Shown here: piece after piece, positions 25,250 to 34,222 of the stretch
Numbering within the stretch: the first letter of the stretch is position 1
Layout of the letters: each line of letters begins with the position of its first letter
DNA from: Candidatus Paracaedibacteraceae bacterium
Lineage (GTDB): Bacteria; Pseudomonadota; Alphaproteobacteria; UBA6184
Assembly (NCBI GenBank): GCA_024236035.1
Contig: JACKLG010000002.1
Span: 1 to 64,000, forward strand
Direction of reading: 5' to 3'
DNA length: 64,000 nucleotides
Notes under the pieces: model-generated
Database searches by the model: none
Told to the model about the DNA's origin: nothing
What the model saw: only the letters and a program-made list of their open reading frames with translations
Position numbers and translations under genes: made by a program

Positions 25250-27094
25250 TTAAGTTCTTCCAAACAGCTTTTCTATATCTGCTTTTTTAAGTTTCACGTA
25301 AGTTGGACGTCCGTGGTTGCACTGACCTGAAAAAGGAGTAATTTCCATGTCTCTTAATAGTTGATTCATTTCAGGGGTAGTTAGTTTTCGACCAGCCTTG
25401 ATGCTGCCTTTGCAGGCTATTTCAGCACAAATTTCGTGAACTTTTTCTTGCAGTGTTAATGCTGGATCCATATCTGTCATAAGGTCCGCAATGTCGCGTA
25501 ATAATTCTTTGGCGTTAATGCCATACAGTAAAGATGGTATTTCTTTAACCTGTATTCCATTAGGGCCGAAACTTTCCAACGTTAATCCCAGTTTTTCAAG
25601 CTGGGGTTTTAAATTTAACAATATCTCTTTTTGAGTTTCTGTAACTTCTAATATTTCTGGTATTAGCAGTGCTTGTTTTCTTACACCTTGTGTATCAAGT
25701 TGATGTTTCATTTTTTCATAAACTAAACGTTCATGAGCTGCATGCTGATCTGTAATAACCATTTCGGTTTCAGTTTGGGAAATAATATACGTATCATACA
25801 CTTGAGCGATGGCTTTACCTAAATATCCTGCCTCTTGATGGGGTGAAAGTATTTCTTCATTTGTTTCTGTGTCAGACACAGTTGTGTGCGCTTCTATTAC
25901 GTTTGTTCCCATTGTTTCAAACGCTTTTTGTGGGAACGTTGAAGAAAAGTTTCCATGACCGTGGGGATGCGCATAAGATTGTGAATAGGACCTATGACTG
26001 TTGTTTTTGGGAAATGTCGCAGGAAACGAAGAGTTGTTTGGCGAGTTCGTAGGTTCAAATAGCTGAATAGCATCCATGGCAGCCTGATGAATAGTAGAAG
26101 ACGTTAGATGGCTAACTTGGGTTAAATGTTGACGAACTGTAGAAACAATTAAATTTCTAACTAATTGGGTGTCTTGGAATCGGACTTCTGTTTTTGCTGG
26201 ATGAACATTTACATCTAAGTAGTCTGTTGGTAAAGACAAATTGATTACTAACATAGGGTGACGATCTTTAGCTACCAAATCTGTGTATGCTGCACGCACT
26301 GCGCCCCCCAGCAACCGGTCTTGTACAGGGCGACCATTTACAAACATATATTGATGTTGGTTCGTGCTGCGATGTAACGTAGGTAAGCCCACATACCCAG
26401 AAATATTTGCATATTCCCTTTGTCCTTCAATACCCAAAGAATTTTCGATAAAATCTTTACCTAAAATATCGTGTAATCGTGCTTTTAAGTTACCTGCAGC
26501 TGAATAATTAAAGATTTGTCGTGATTCGTCCCTGAGTGTAAACCCCACATGCGGGTTTGCCATTGAAAGTTTGGTTAATACGTCAATAATATGCCCCTGT
26601 TCTGTTTTCGGGGATCGTAAAAATTTTAATCGGGCAGGTGTTGCAAAAAATAAATCCCTGACTTCTACAATGGTGCCTTTTGTTAAATTTGCGGGTAAAA
26701 GATCGTGTTTAACGCCTCCTTCAATTGAAAGGGCCCATGCCTCATTTATAGATTGATCATGGCTGGTTAAACTAAGTCGGCTGACAGAGCCGATAGAGGG
26801 TAATGCCTCACCCCGGAACCCCATGGTATGTATATTCATTAAATCATTATCAGGAAGTTTTGATGTTGCATGACGTTCCACTGCTAATACTAAATCTTCC
26901 TTGCTCATTCCCGAGCCATTGTCGCGTACTACAATTAAGCTTTGTCCACCATCACGAATTGTAACGTCAATTTGAGTGCTGCCGGCATCCAGGGCATTTT
27001 CAACAAGTTCTTTTACTGCGGAAGCTGGTCGTTCCACAACTTCACCAGCGGCAATGCGATTAATAATAGTAGAATCAAGTAAGCGAATAGTCAT
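25250..27094 (-). CDS. mutL: DNA mismatch repair protein MutL
   Basis: A 614-residue GHKL ATPase. The N-terminal motifs are IAAGEVVERPASAVKELVEN, DNGSGM and MGFRGEALPSI, then DVNVHPAKTEVRF in the transducer domain. A low-complexity Ser/His/Asn linker follows. The C-terminal dimerisation domain carries DQHAAHERLVYEK, matching the DQHAx2Ex4E endonuclease motif. The end has ACKGSIKAGR and GQCNHGRPT. It is therefore the nicking type of MutL that works without MutH. It is divergent from the deacetylase gene. Confidence 0.96.
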   Translation of the reverse strand: MTIRLLDSTIINRIAAGEVVERPASAVKELVENALDAGSTQIDVTIRDGGQSLIVVRDNGSGMSKEDLVLAVERHATSKLPDNDLMNIHTMGFRGEALPSIGSVSRLSLTSHDQSINEAWALSIEGGVKHDLLPANLTKGTIVEVRDLFFATPARLKFLRSPKTEQGHIIDVLTKLSMANPHVGFTLRDESRQIFNYSAAGNLKARLHDILGKDFIENSLGIEGQREYANISGYVGLPTLHRSTNQHQYMFVNGRPVQDRLLGGAVRAAYTDLVAKDRHPMLVINLSLPTDYLDVNVHPAKTEVRFQDTQLVRNLIVSTVRQHLTQVSHLTSSTIHQAAMDAIQLFEPTNSPNNSSFPATFPKNNSHRSYSQSYAHPHGHGNFSSTFPQKAFETMGTNVIEAHTTVSDTETNEEILSPHQEAGYLGKAIAQVYDTYIISQTETEMVITDQHAAHERLVYEKMKHQLDTQGVRKQALLIPEILEVTETQKEILLNLKPQLEKLGLTLESFGPNGIQVKEIPSLLYGINAKELLRDIADLMTDMDPALTLQEKVHEICAEIACKGSIKAGRKLTTPEMNQLLRDMEITPFSGQCNHGRPTYVKLKKADIEKLFGRT

Positions 27095-27235
27095 ATGGGT
27101 AAATCCTTGAACGAATTCAGCTTACATTCGTTGTGTGAATTTTGCAACATGAATATATATGGATGTACCCAAATCCGAAATTAATCAGTGTTTTACTTTT
27201 TATAGACACAATCAAGAAAAATACAGGGTTGTGTT

Positions 27236-28180
27236 GTGTGTATATTAAAAAAACTATGGCTGATTTTTATACTTGGATGTTCACCTTTTATTACTTTGCA
27301 GGCAAAGGAGATAAAGCGAATTGCAATTAGTATTGATGATGCGCCTTCACCTAGTACACCCTTGTTTACGGGCATGCAACGTACATTAGCAATTATTAAT
27401 CACTTAAAGCGGGTAAATGCGCCGCCTGTGGGCGTCTTTGCTATTGGCAAGCATGTAATAGATTTTGGCGCTGCGCAATTAGTGGAATATGGCAAGGCGG
27501 GACATGTAATTGGTAATCACACTTTTGCCCATAAAGCTTTAAAAAATTGGACAGCCGACGCATACGTCCAAGACATTGTTAAGGCAGACAATTTATTAAA
27601 AAATATGCCTGGGTATGCGCCTATGTTTCGGTCTCCTTTTTTAGATGAAGGATACCCCCAGCAAACACGTCAGGTAAAAGAAGCTTTGGATAAGATGGGT
27701 TATATTAAGGCTGGGGTTACTGTAAACAATTTTGATTTTTATATGGAAAGTATTCTGCAGAAAGCCTTACGACAAGGAAAATTTATTGATTTTGATAAAT
27801 TGGGCAAGGTGTATTTGCAGGTGATGTTGGAATGTATAGAATTTTATGATGGGTTGGCCACCTTACAAAAGAAACACCCCATTAATCATGTTTTATTAAT
27901 GCATTCAAATGATTTAACAGCATTATATATAGGGGACTTAGTAAAGGCGTTGCGGCAAAAAGGATGGAAAATAATTTCATTTAAAAATGCATATAAACCT
28001 TTGCCAGAAGTGCTTATAAACTTGCCGGGTGAAGAATCGAAAGAAGAGAAAAAGGTAAACCCAGCAACTTTAAGAAATATTCCCAAGGGAATGTCTGTTT
28101 CATATTTATCCGAGCTGTTTAAGCAGGAAAAAGTATTTGTTGATGTTGCCCCCAACCAAACCTATACTGCGGCTAAGTAA
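27236..28180 (+). CDS. Exported polysaccharide deacetylase (NodB/CE4 domain)
   Basis: A 314-residue protein beginning with GTG at 27236 (an AGGG lies just upstream). The signal peptide is LKKLWLIFILGCSPFITLQA. The CE4 domain is complete: the first motif SIDDAPSP with the catalytic and metal Asp, the second IGNHTFAH (HxxxH metal ligands), and the third MFRSPFLDEG. Substrates could be peptidoglycan, chitin-like or surface polysaccharide; N-deacetylation of the wall would give lysozyme resistance. The next gene, an exported protease, starts 18 bases later and is probably cotranscribed. Confidence 0.88.
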   Translation: MCILKKLWLIFILGCSPFITLQAKEIKRIAISIDDAPSPSTPLFTGMQRTLAIINHLKRVNAPPVGVFAIGKHVIDFGAAQLVEYGKAGHVIGNHTFAHKALKNWTADAYVQDIVKADNLLKNMPGYAPMFRSPFLDEGYPQQTRQVKEALDKMGYIKAGVTVNNFDFYMESILQKALRQGKFIDFDKLGKVYLQVMLECIEFYDGLATLQKKHPINHVLLMHSNDLTALYIGDLVKALRQKGWKIISFKNAYKPLPEVLINLPGEESKEEKKVNPATLRNIPKGMSVSYLSELFKQEKVFVDVAPNQTYTAAK

Positions 28181-28198
28181 TTTAAGTTTGGAGGCACC

Positions 28199-29629
28199 AT
28201 GAAGAGAGTTTTAATGTTGGCATTTTGTATGCTTATTGCGCCTGTATTTGGTATGGGCAAAGGTAGCATGGTCAATATGTTAAATAGAATTAACCAAAGT
28301 GTCGTTAATATCGAAACCACGATCGTTCACTCTTCATGTAAAAACGTGGGGTTATCTTATGGAACAGGGTTTTTAATTAACAAAGAAAAAGGTATATTTT
28401 TGACAAATGCCCATGTGATTTCATCGGGTTCTGTGTGTCGATATAATATTCAGTTTGCAAATGGTAAGGAAGCGCCCGCAAAGTTAAGATATTATGATCC
28501 TTGGCAAGATTTTGCGTTTTTGCAGGTGGACCCAGCGGATATACCTGATCAAACTGATGCCTTAAAATTAAAGCCTAATGGTGTTGCTGAAAATGAAGAG
28601 GTTTTTATTATAGGTAACAACGGGGGCCGGGAGTATTCTTTTCTGTCAGGTAGAATAGCAAACAGCTTTGAATGTATGGGATTGTTTCCTAATCAATCAT
28701 TCAGGATTACATTAAATAACTCACCTGGCAGCAGTGGTTCACCGGTGTTAAATATGGATGGTGAGGTTATAGGTATTATCCATTCAGGTAATGATGCATC
28801 ATCTGGCTTTGCACTGCCTATGCAATATGTGGTGGATAGTTTAAAGCAAGTACTGGCGGGAAAAACGCCTGTGCGCAAGCATATTGGTGCGTTGGTAGAT
28901 TATGCATCTTTAGATAAAATGGTAAAATTTTTAAAGTTGCCCGTTGATATAGCAGATAAATACGTTAAAGACTTTCCCCAAGCGCGCAGAAAAATATTAA
29001 AAGTAGTTAAGGTATTAAAGGGGTCACCTTCAGACGGCGTGTTGGAGCCGGGTGATATTGTGGTAGCTGTAAATGGAAAAACAGTTGGGCCCAACCTTTA
29101 TGAAATGGATAAGATGTTTGATAATAGCAATGGTCCTTTAACTATTGATATTTATCGGTATGGTGAACGGAAAACTTTAAAAGTTAATACATATAATTTA
29201 CAAGAACACAAGATTGAACAACTTGTAATTGCCGGGGGTGCAACTTTTTATAAAGCTGATGATGCTATCCGTTTGCAAACGGGCGCAAATCCAGGTTCAA
29301 TATTTATTACAAATGTGCAAAGAGGTGGTAGTTTCTATTATGCGCCTATTTTTCCTATTCCAGATACAGATAAGCTGTTAATTAGCGTTGTGGATATTAA
29401 CAAACAACCTGTAAAGACTTTAGATGATATAAGTAGGATTTTTAATGGCTTATCAACAGAAAGTCATTTAAGTATTACCTATAAAAATTTTGGATATTAT
29501 TACACATATTCCAGAACGTTTGTTTTTAATCACGGATTGGAAAATTCAGAAGTAACGTACAATCCATCAGATATGCCATTAATGGTGTTTGAGTTTAATG
29601 AAAAAGAGATGGACTGGATAAAAAAATAA
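28199..29629 (+). CDS. Exported trypsin-like serine protease with PDZ domain(s)
   Basis: A 476-residue protein with a signal peptide (MKRVLMLAFCMLIAPVFG). The S1C/DegP-like catalytic triad is visible: His72 in FLTNAHVIS, Asp104 in PWQDFAFLQV and Ser179 in NNSPGSSGSPV. A PDZ region follows, with GSPSDGVLEPGDIVVAVNGK. The remaining C-terminus resembles the PDZ-like end of DegP2/HtrA homologs but is not clearly assigned. Periplasmic protein quality control or processing is likely. GGAGG precedes the ATG. A strong terminator follows. Confidence 0.88.
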   Translation: MKRVLMLAFCMLIAPVFGMGKGSMVNMLNRINQSVVNIETTIVHSSCKNVGLSYGTGFLINKEKGIFLTNAHVISSGSVCRYNIQFANGKEAPAKLRYYDPWQDFAFLQVDPADIPDQTDALKLKPNGVAENEEVFIIGNNGGREYSFLSGRIANSFECMGLFPNQSFRITLNNSPGSSGSPVLNMDGEVIGIIHSGNDASSGFALPMQYVVDSLKQVLAGKTPVRKHIGALVDYASLDKMVKFLKLPVDIADKYVKDFPQARRKILKVVKVLKGSPSDGVLEPGDIVVAVNGKTVGPNLYEMDKMFDNSNGPLTIDIYRYGERKTLKVNTYNLQEHKIEQLVIAGGATFYKADDAIRLQTGANPGSIFITNVQRGGSFYYAPIFPIPDTDKLLISVVDINKQPVKTLDDISRIFNGLSTESHLSITYKNFGYYYTYSRTFVFNHGLENSEVTYNPSDMPLMVFEFNEKEMDWIKK

Positions 29630-29651
29630 CTTTGTGCTGTAGAAATAAATC

Positions 29652-29683
29652 AAGGGGAGGTGGGTTGATCATCCTCCCTTTTT
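29652..29683 (+). terminator. Rho-independent terminator after the serine protease
   Basis: GGGAGG (29655-29660) pairs with CCTCCC (29673-29678), extended by A-T pairs and followed by a T-run. It separates the deacetylase-protease pair from the ComEC-like gene. Confidence 0.85.
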
Positions 29684-29724
29684 GCTATCTAAGCATTAAA
29701 TGAACGTGTTATTCTAAATCAAAA

Positions 29725-31746
29725 ATGTCTTTTTTAATTCACGATCGTGATCGTTTATTTTTGTGGGTGCCTGTGCTTTTGGGGGTAGGGGCTCATGGCT
29801 ATTTCTCGGCGCAGATTGCTGATATCAGGTGGATTTTTTTGGTTCTTATTTTTTCCGGGCTAGTAACCTTTTTGTTGCGCAAAAGTTTGTGGGTTTATTT
29901 AGGTGTGGTGATATTTTGTTTAGGATTAGGAGCGGGTGTTGCTGCATTAAAAACCCAATGGATTGCTTCCAATTATACTCCCTTACAAAGTGAGCTGGCC
30001 GGTAAGATTAAGGCTACAATAAATGATATTGATGTGATGGAGGGGCAGGTTCGTCTTTTATTAAAAGATGTTCAGGTGCGAGATAGAGTTTTTCATAAAG
30101 TGCGAGTAAATTTTAAGCATAAAAAGGACCAGCTAGACGAAAAATTAATGTCCAAATTGCGACCTGGTGTGCGCATTAAAGCGTATGTGAGGTTGTTTCC
30201 CATTCCTGCCCAAGAAACGCCATTAAATTATGATTTTCAATTTTGGTCTTTTTTTCAAGAAATAGAGGCCGTGGGGTTTGGAGGTATGGCGTCTATTCAT
30301 GTGGTTGCAGAAGACAAAGCGGGATGGTTTGAACGTGTGCGTTATACCATTGCGCAAAAAATACGGCAGGAAAAATTGGGTCAAAAAGGTGAAATCGCAA
30401 TTGCTTTAATCACTGGATATCGCAATGGGATTGCTTCGTCTATTAGGGAAGAGTTTGCAGGCTCAGGAATTGCCCATATTTTAGCCATATCAGGGTTGCA
30501 TCTTAGTTTGATTGGGGGATTAATGTTTTTAATCTTTCGTAGGGGGCTGGGTTTTTTTGCATTTATTGCTTTGCACTGGCCCCTTAAGAAAATTGCTGCG
30601 GTGTTGGGATTGTTGTGCGGATTTTTTTATTTAAAAATATCAGGGGAATCCATACCTACTGTGCGTGCCTTTATTATGTTGGGTTTAATAATGCTGGGAA
30701 TCGTCTTAGACAAAGAGCCCATATCCTTAAGGTCTGTTGCATGGGCAGCTGTGGTTATATTGGGGTTTAAGCCAGAATCCATATACAGTCCCAGTTTTCA
30801 AATGTCATTTGCTGCGGTGTCTGGATTAATTGGGGTGTATGAATACTTTCGCGAACATTCGTGGAAGATATATACGCATCAGAATAATAGTTGGCACAAG
30901 AAAATATTGATGTATTTAGGAGGGGCAACTCTAAGCTCATTAATTGCAAGTCTGGCTACATTGCCGTTTATTATACATACGTTTCATCGCTTTTCTTGGC
31001 ACAGTATTGAGGCAAACTTAATTGCAATTCCATTAATGTCTTTTTGGATTATGCCTTTGGTAATTGTGGTTTTAGTTTTTATACCATTAGGCCTGCATGC
31101 GATTCCTTTAACGTTGATGGGATGGGGAATAGAGGCATTAATGCATATAGCAAGTAATATTAATAGCTTACCAGGAAGTTTGGTTCCAGTTGGGGTGCGC
31201 AGCGATTGGTTTATTTTGTTAATATTAATGGGGGGGCTGTGGATTTTGGTATGGACAAGTCGTTTGCGATGGTTGGGTATTCCTTTGGTTATGGTGGCAT
31301 TCTTGTTGCCCAAGCAAGATATCTTTTTGTTGGTATCCCAAGATCAATCGCGCATTGGAGTAATGGCTGGCGAAGAGGTGTTGTTAACTCAGACTGGTCG
31401 ACCAAGTTTTGTAAGTCAAGATTGGCGCGGGATAGCGGGTCTTGAAAAGTTAGAAAAATTAACCAAGACAAATTCACCGTGGGTTAAGACAGAAAGTTGG
31501 GGGTGGATGGTTCAGCCTTTTGTAAACAGGCCTGAGTTTAGAGTGGCAATAGTACCCTTTAGAGAAGAAGAATTACCCACGGCAGATGTGGTTGTAGTAG
31601 ATTTTCCAAAGGTAACATCTATCATGTTAAAAGATGGTGTTAAGTTAGAAGGTGGCTTTGCTTTGGAATACGATGGCCGGAACAATAAGGTTAAAATAAT
31701 ACAAAATAAACATTCTAATTTTCCATGGCGCAGAAGTAATTCTTAA
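29725..31746 (+). CDS. ComEC/Rec2 family membrane protein, lacking the metallo-beta-lactamase domain
   Basis: A 673-residue polytopic membrane protein. The N-terminal DUF4131-type region has several helices and a soluble OB-like part. The competence domain has the signature GIAHILAISGLHLSLIGGL, and later SGESIPTVRAFIMLG and SPSFQMSFAAVSGLIGVYEY. ComEC carries single-stranded DNA across the inner membrane in natural transformation. The usual C-terminal metallo-beta-lactamase-like nuclease domain is absent; the last 170 residues form a shorter domain. That is common in alphaproteobacteria. No other com genes are in the window. Confidence 0.9.
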   Translation: MSFLIHDRDRLFLWVPVLLGVGAHGYFSAQIADIRWIFLVLIFSGLVTFLLRKSLWVYLGVVIFCLGLGAGVAALKTQWIASNYTPLQSELAGKIKATINDIDVMEGQVRLLLKDVQVRDRVFHKVRVNFKHKKDQLDEKLMSKLRPGVRIKAYVRLFPIPAQETPLNYDFQFWSFFQEIEAVGFGGMASIHVVAEDKAGWFERVRYTIAQKIRQEKLGQKGEIAIALITGYRNGIASSIREEFAGSGIAHILAISGLHLSLIGGLMFLIFRRGLGFFAFIALHWPLKKIAAVLGLLCGFFYLKISGESIPTVRAFIMLGLIMLGIVLDKEPISLRSVAWAAVVILGFKPESIYSPSFQMSFAAVSGLIGVYEYFREHSWKIYTHQNNSWHKKILMYLGGATLSSLIASLATLPFIIHTFHRFSWHSIEANLIAIPLMSFWIMPLVIVVLVFIPLGLHAIPLTLMGWGIEALMHIASNINSLPGSLVPVGVRSDWFILLILMGGLWILVWTSRLRWLGIPLVMVAFLLPKQDIFLLVSQDQSRIGVMAGEEVLLTQTGRPSFVSQDWRGIAGLEKLEKLTKTNSPWVKTESWGWMVQPFVNRPEFRVAIVPFREEELPTADVVVVDFPKVTSIMLKDGVKLEGGFALEYDGRNNKVKIIQNKHSNFPWRRSNS

Positions 31747-31783
31747 TATTTTTTTGCAGGTATAAAAAATTTAAAAAACGCTG

Positions 31784-31799
31784 GACAAATTAACTATTT
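31784..31799 (+). promoter_or_regulatory. 16-base motif GACAAATTAACTATTT, first copy
   Basis: The same 16 bases recur at 34140-34155 in the clpX promoter. Here they lie about 160 bases upstream of tRNA-Leu and 300 bases upstream of tig. In this copy TGGACA (31782-31787) could serve as a -35 element, but the -10 position (TGAAAA) is weak. Confidence 0.5.
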
Positions 31800-31901
31800 G
31801 TTTATGAAAAAGTTTGAGTGTTAACAATAAACAGACAAAGAGATAAAAATTTAAATTCAATTTTTTATAGGTTTTTTTTCCAGAAGAGGTTAATCTTTAT
31901 G

Positions 31902-31928
31902 TTGAAAAAGGTTGAAAAATCTTATAAA
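31902..31928 (+). promoter_or_regulatory. Probable promoter of tRNA-Leu (and tig)
   Basis: TTGAAA and TATAAA are separated by 15 bases, shorter than ideal. Initiation would fall about 12 bases before the tRNA, which suits a tRNA gene. Evidence is by eye. Confidence 0.4.
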
Positions 31929-31946
31929 AGGATATGGATCACACTT

Positions 31947-32031
31947 GCGGGCGTGGTGAAATTGGTAGACACACTAGATTTAGGTTCTAGCGGCGAAAGC
32001 TGTGGGGGTTCAAGTCCCTCCGCCCGCACCA
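31947..32031 (+). tRNA. tRNA-Leu (anticodon TAG)
   Basis: An 85-base class II tRNA with encoded CCA. The acceptor stem is GCGGGCG/CGCCCGC. The anticodon arm CTAGA-TTTAGGT-TCTAG places TAG as the anticodon (CUN leucine codons). A long variable arm is present (CGGCGAAAGCTG), and the T-arm has GGTTCAAGTCC. It lies just upstream of tig. Confidence 0.97.
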
Positions 32032-32088
32032 ATAAGCAAGTTTGTAATCTGTAACGTCAATAACACACTGAAAAAAGCAGGTAATTAA

Positions 32089-33474
32089 ATGAAATTAAGC
32101 GCAGTAAAAACAGAAGGATTGAGCAAAGAGTTCAAGGTTGTAATTCCAGCAAGTGATATCAAACCTGTGTTTGAGGCTAAGCTGGCAGCATATGCAAAAA
32201 ACTTTTCTATGCCTGGATTCCGTAAAGGTAAGGTTCCAGCGCAACAAGTAAAAGCCCGTTATGGATACCGCGCATTTCAAGAAGCCGCAGAAACATTGAT
32301 TGAGAAAACTCAACGTAAGGCATTAGAGCAAGAAAAAATTAAAGCTTTAACTACGCCTAAAATTTCTGTGTCTAAGTTAGAAGACGAAAATTCAGATATT
32401 GAATACACTTTGGCGGTTGATATGATGCCAGAGTTGCCGACGTTAGACTTAAAAGGGTTTACGTCTGAAAAAATGGTGGCGGACATTACAGATAAGGATA
32501 TTCAGTCATTAATTGAAGAACAATTTAAAGATTTTCCAATGTACAAAAATGCCGGCGCAAAAGCAAAGGCTGCGCTTGGTGGGGCTGTGCGTGCTGATGT
32601 GGTTTTCCACATTGATGGAAAAGCACAAAAACCCACAAAAGGTGCTCGCATTGAGTTAGTGGAAGCTCAAAAAGAAGAGAAAATTGTAGCTGGACTTATT
32701 GGTGCAGTTGCAGGGGAAGAGAAAACAATTGAATTTGACCCTATTGAAGAAAAAGGAAAAAAGAAAAAAGTTGAATGCCTTGTTTCTGTATCGGAAGTAT
32801 TAGAAAAAACAGCAGTTAAGTTTGACGATGATTTTGCAAAAGAATTAGGCTTTGAATCTTATGCAGCATTGAAAGAACAGACACTGAAAAATGTTCAAAG
32901 TGGTGCAGAGTCCAAAGCACGCGCATGCTTGAAGCGTGAATTGTTGGATTATATTGACATGCAAGCAACATTTGAAGTTCCTTCTTCTATGGTTAATGCA
33001 GAACTTGAAAGTATTTTGCGTCAAGTTAAGTCTGAATTAACAGAAACAGAAAAGAAAGAAACTAGTGACGAAGACTTAAAAGATGAATATTTAAGTATTG
33101 CTAATCGTCGTGTTCGCTTGGGGTTGTTATTGTCAGAAATTGGCAATAATAAAACTATTAAAGTTTCTAATCAAGAGTTAAGCCAAGAAGTTTATCGAAT
33201 TGCATCTCAAACAGGCACTGATGTAAAAAAATTAGTAGATTATATACAAAAAAACCCATCTGCGTTAAATAGCATTCAGGCCCCTTTATTTGAAGAAAAG
33301 GTTGTAGACGCATTGCTAGCAGATATGAAATTGGCTGAAAAGAAAGTTTCTTTAAAAGATTTAGACAAGCATTACGATGAGGTTTTGTCATCGGATATGC
33401 CTGAAAAAGACAAGAAAAAGGCTGCCTCTACAGAAAAAAAGGCAACGAAATCTAAAGCTGCGGCTAAAAAGTAA
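32089..33474 (+). CDS. tig: Trigger factor (ribosome-associated chaperone/prolyl isomerase)
   Basis: A 461-residue chaperone that binds nascent chains at the ribosome exit. The N-terminal ribosome-binding loop MPGFRKGKVPAQQVKARYG is clear. The central FKBP-like domain (GAVRADVVFHIDGKAQK) is divergent, with weak PPIase residues. The long helical C-terminal domain ends in a Lys/Ala-rich tail. It heads the tig-clpP-clpX-lon block, a common bacterial order that links folding and degradation. Confidence 0.95.
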   Translation: MKLSAVKTEGLSKEFKVVIPASDIKPVFEAKLAAYAKNFSMPGFRKGKVPAQQVKARYGYRAFQEAAETLIEKTQRKALEQEKIKALTTPKISVSKLEDENSDIEYTLAVDMMPELPTLDLKGFTSEKMVADITDKDIQSLIEEQFKDFPMYKNAGAKAKAALGGAVRADVVFHIDGKAQKPTKGARIELVEAQKEEKIVAGLIGAVAGEEKTIEFDPIEEKGKKKKVECLVSVSEVLEKTAVKFDDDFAKELGFESYAALKEQTLKNVQSGAESKARACLKRELLDYIDMQATFEVPSSMVNAELESILRQVKSELTETEKKETSDEDLKDEYLSIANRRVRLGLLLSEIGNNKTIKVSNQELSQEVYRIASQTGTDVKKLVDYIQKNPSALNSIQAPLFEEKVVDALLADMKLAEKKVSLKDLDKHYDEVLSSDMPEKDKKKAASTEKKATKSKAAAKK

Positions 33475-33512
33475 GCGTAGTTAAGTTGTAGGACGAAGGG
33501 TGTTTTGAACAA

Positions 33513-34130
33513 ATGAACAATAAAATTTTAAACCAATTAGTGCCAATGGTCGTTGAACAAACCTCTAGAGGTGAGCGTTCATTTGATATTTATTCGCGGC
33601 TTTTAAAAGAGCGCATAATTTTCTGTGTGGGAGAAGTTGAAGACCACATGGCTAACTTAATTTGCGCTCAATTATTGTTTTTAGAGTCTGAAAATCCTAA
33701 AAAAGATATTTATTTATATATTAATTCACCCGGCGGGGCAGTAACATCTGGGTTAGCCATTTTGGATACTATGAGATACATACGTCCAGACGTTGCAACG
33801 GTATGCTTAGGGCAGGCTTGTTCTATGGGATCATTGTTGTTAACAGCTGGAGCAAAAGGAAAAAGATACTCCTTGCCATATGCTCGTATTATGATTCACC
33901 AGCCTCATGGTGGAGCTAGAGGTCAAGCTACAGACATTCAAATTCAGGCTGAAGAAATTTTGCGTATGCGTCGTACGTTAAACGATATTTATGTTGAAAC
34001 TACCGGCCAAAAACTGGATGTCATTGAAAAAGCGCTTGAGCGAGATACGTTTATGAGCGGAGAGCAAGCCAAGGCTTTTGGCTTAATTGACGAAGTCATC
34101 CAGCAACGCCCCCCTATTGGCACAGAATAG
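33513..34130 (+). CDS. clpP: ATP-dependent Clp protease proteolytic subunit
   Basis: A 205-residue serine peptidase that forms the Clp barrel with ClpX. Catalytic Ser is in [10 protein letters not shown] and His in [12 protein letters not shown]; the Asp lies later in the conserved helix. The N-terminal segment [20 protein letters not shown] is typical, including the axial-loop region. It starts 39 bases after tig. Confidence 0.97.
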   Translation: MNNKILNQLVPMVVEQTSRGERSFDIYSRLLKERIIFCVGEVEDHMANLICAQLLFLESENPKKDIYLYINSPGGAVTSGLAILDTMRYIRPDVATVCLGQACSMGSLLLTAGAKGKRYSLPYARIMIHQPHGGARGQATDIQIQAEEILRMRRTLNDIYVETTGQKLDVIEKALERDTFMSGEQAKAFGLIDEVIQQRPPIGTE

Positions 34131-34137
34131 AAAAATT

Positions 34138-34166
34138 TTGACAAATTAACTATTTATTTGATAATT
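34138..34166 (+). promoter_or_regulatory. Promoter of clpX-lon, containing the shared 16-base motif
   Basis: TTGACA (34138-34143) is followed 17 bases later by ATAATT (34161-34166), close to sigma-70 consensus, about 57 bases before the clpX start. Bases 34140-34155 are identical to 31784-31799. So clpX has its own promoter in addition to reading from clpP. Confidence 0.65.
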
Positions 34167-34222
34167 TCGCCCATTCTGTGTTTAGTATTAGTTAAAGAAC
34201 CAAAGCATATTCTGGGGTTATA

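Noticed and set aside
31818..32054. 78-residue plus-strand frame
   Set aside because: It covers the tRNA-Leu gene and has no family features.
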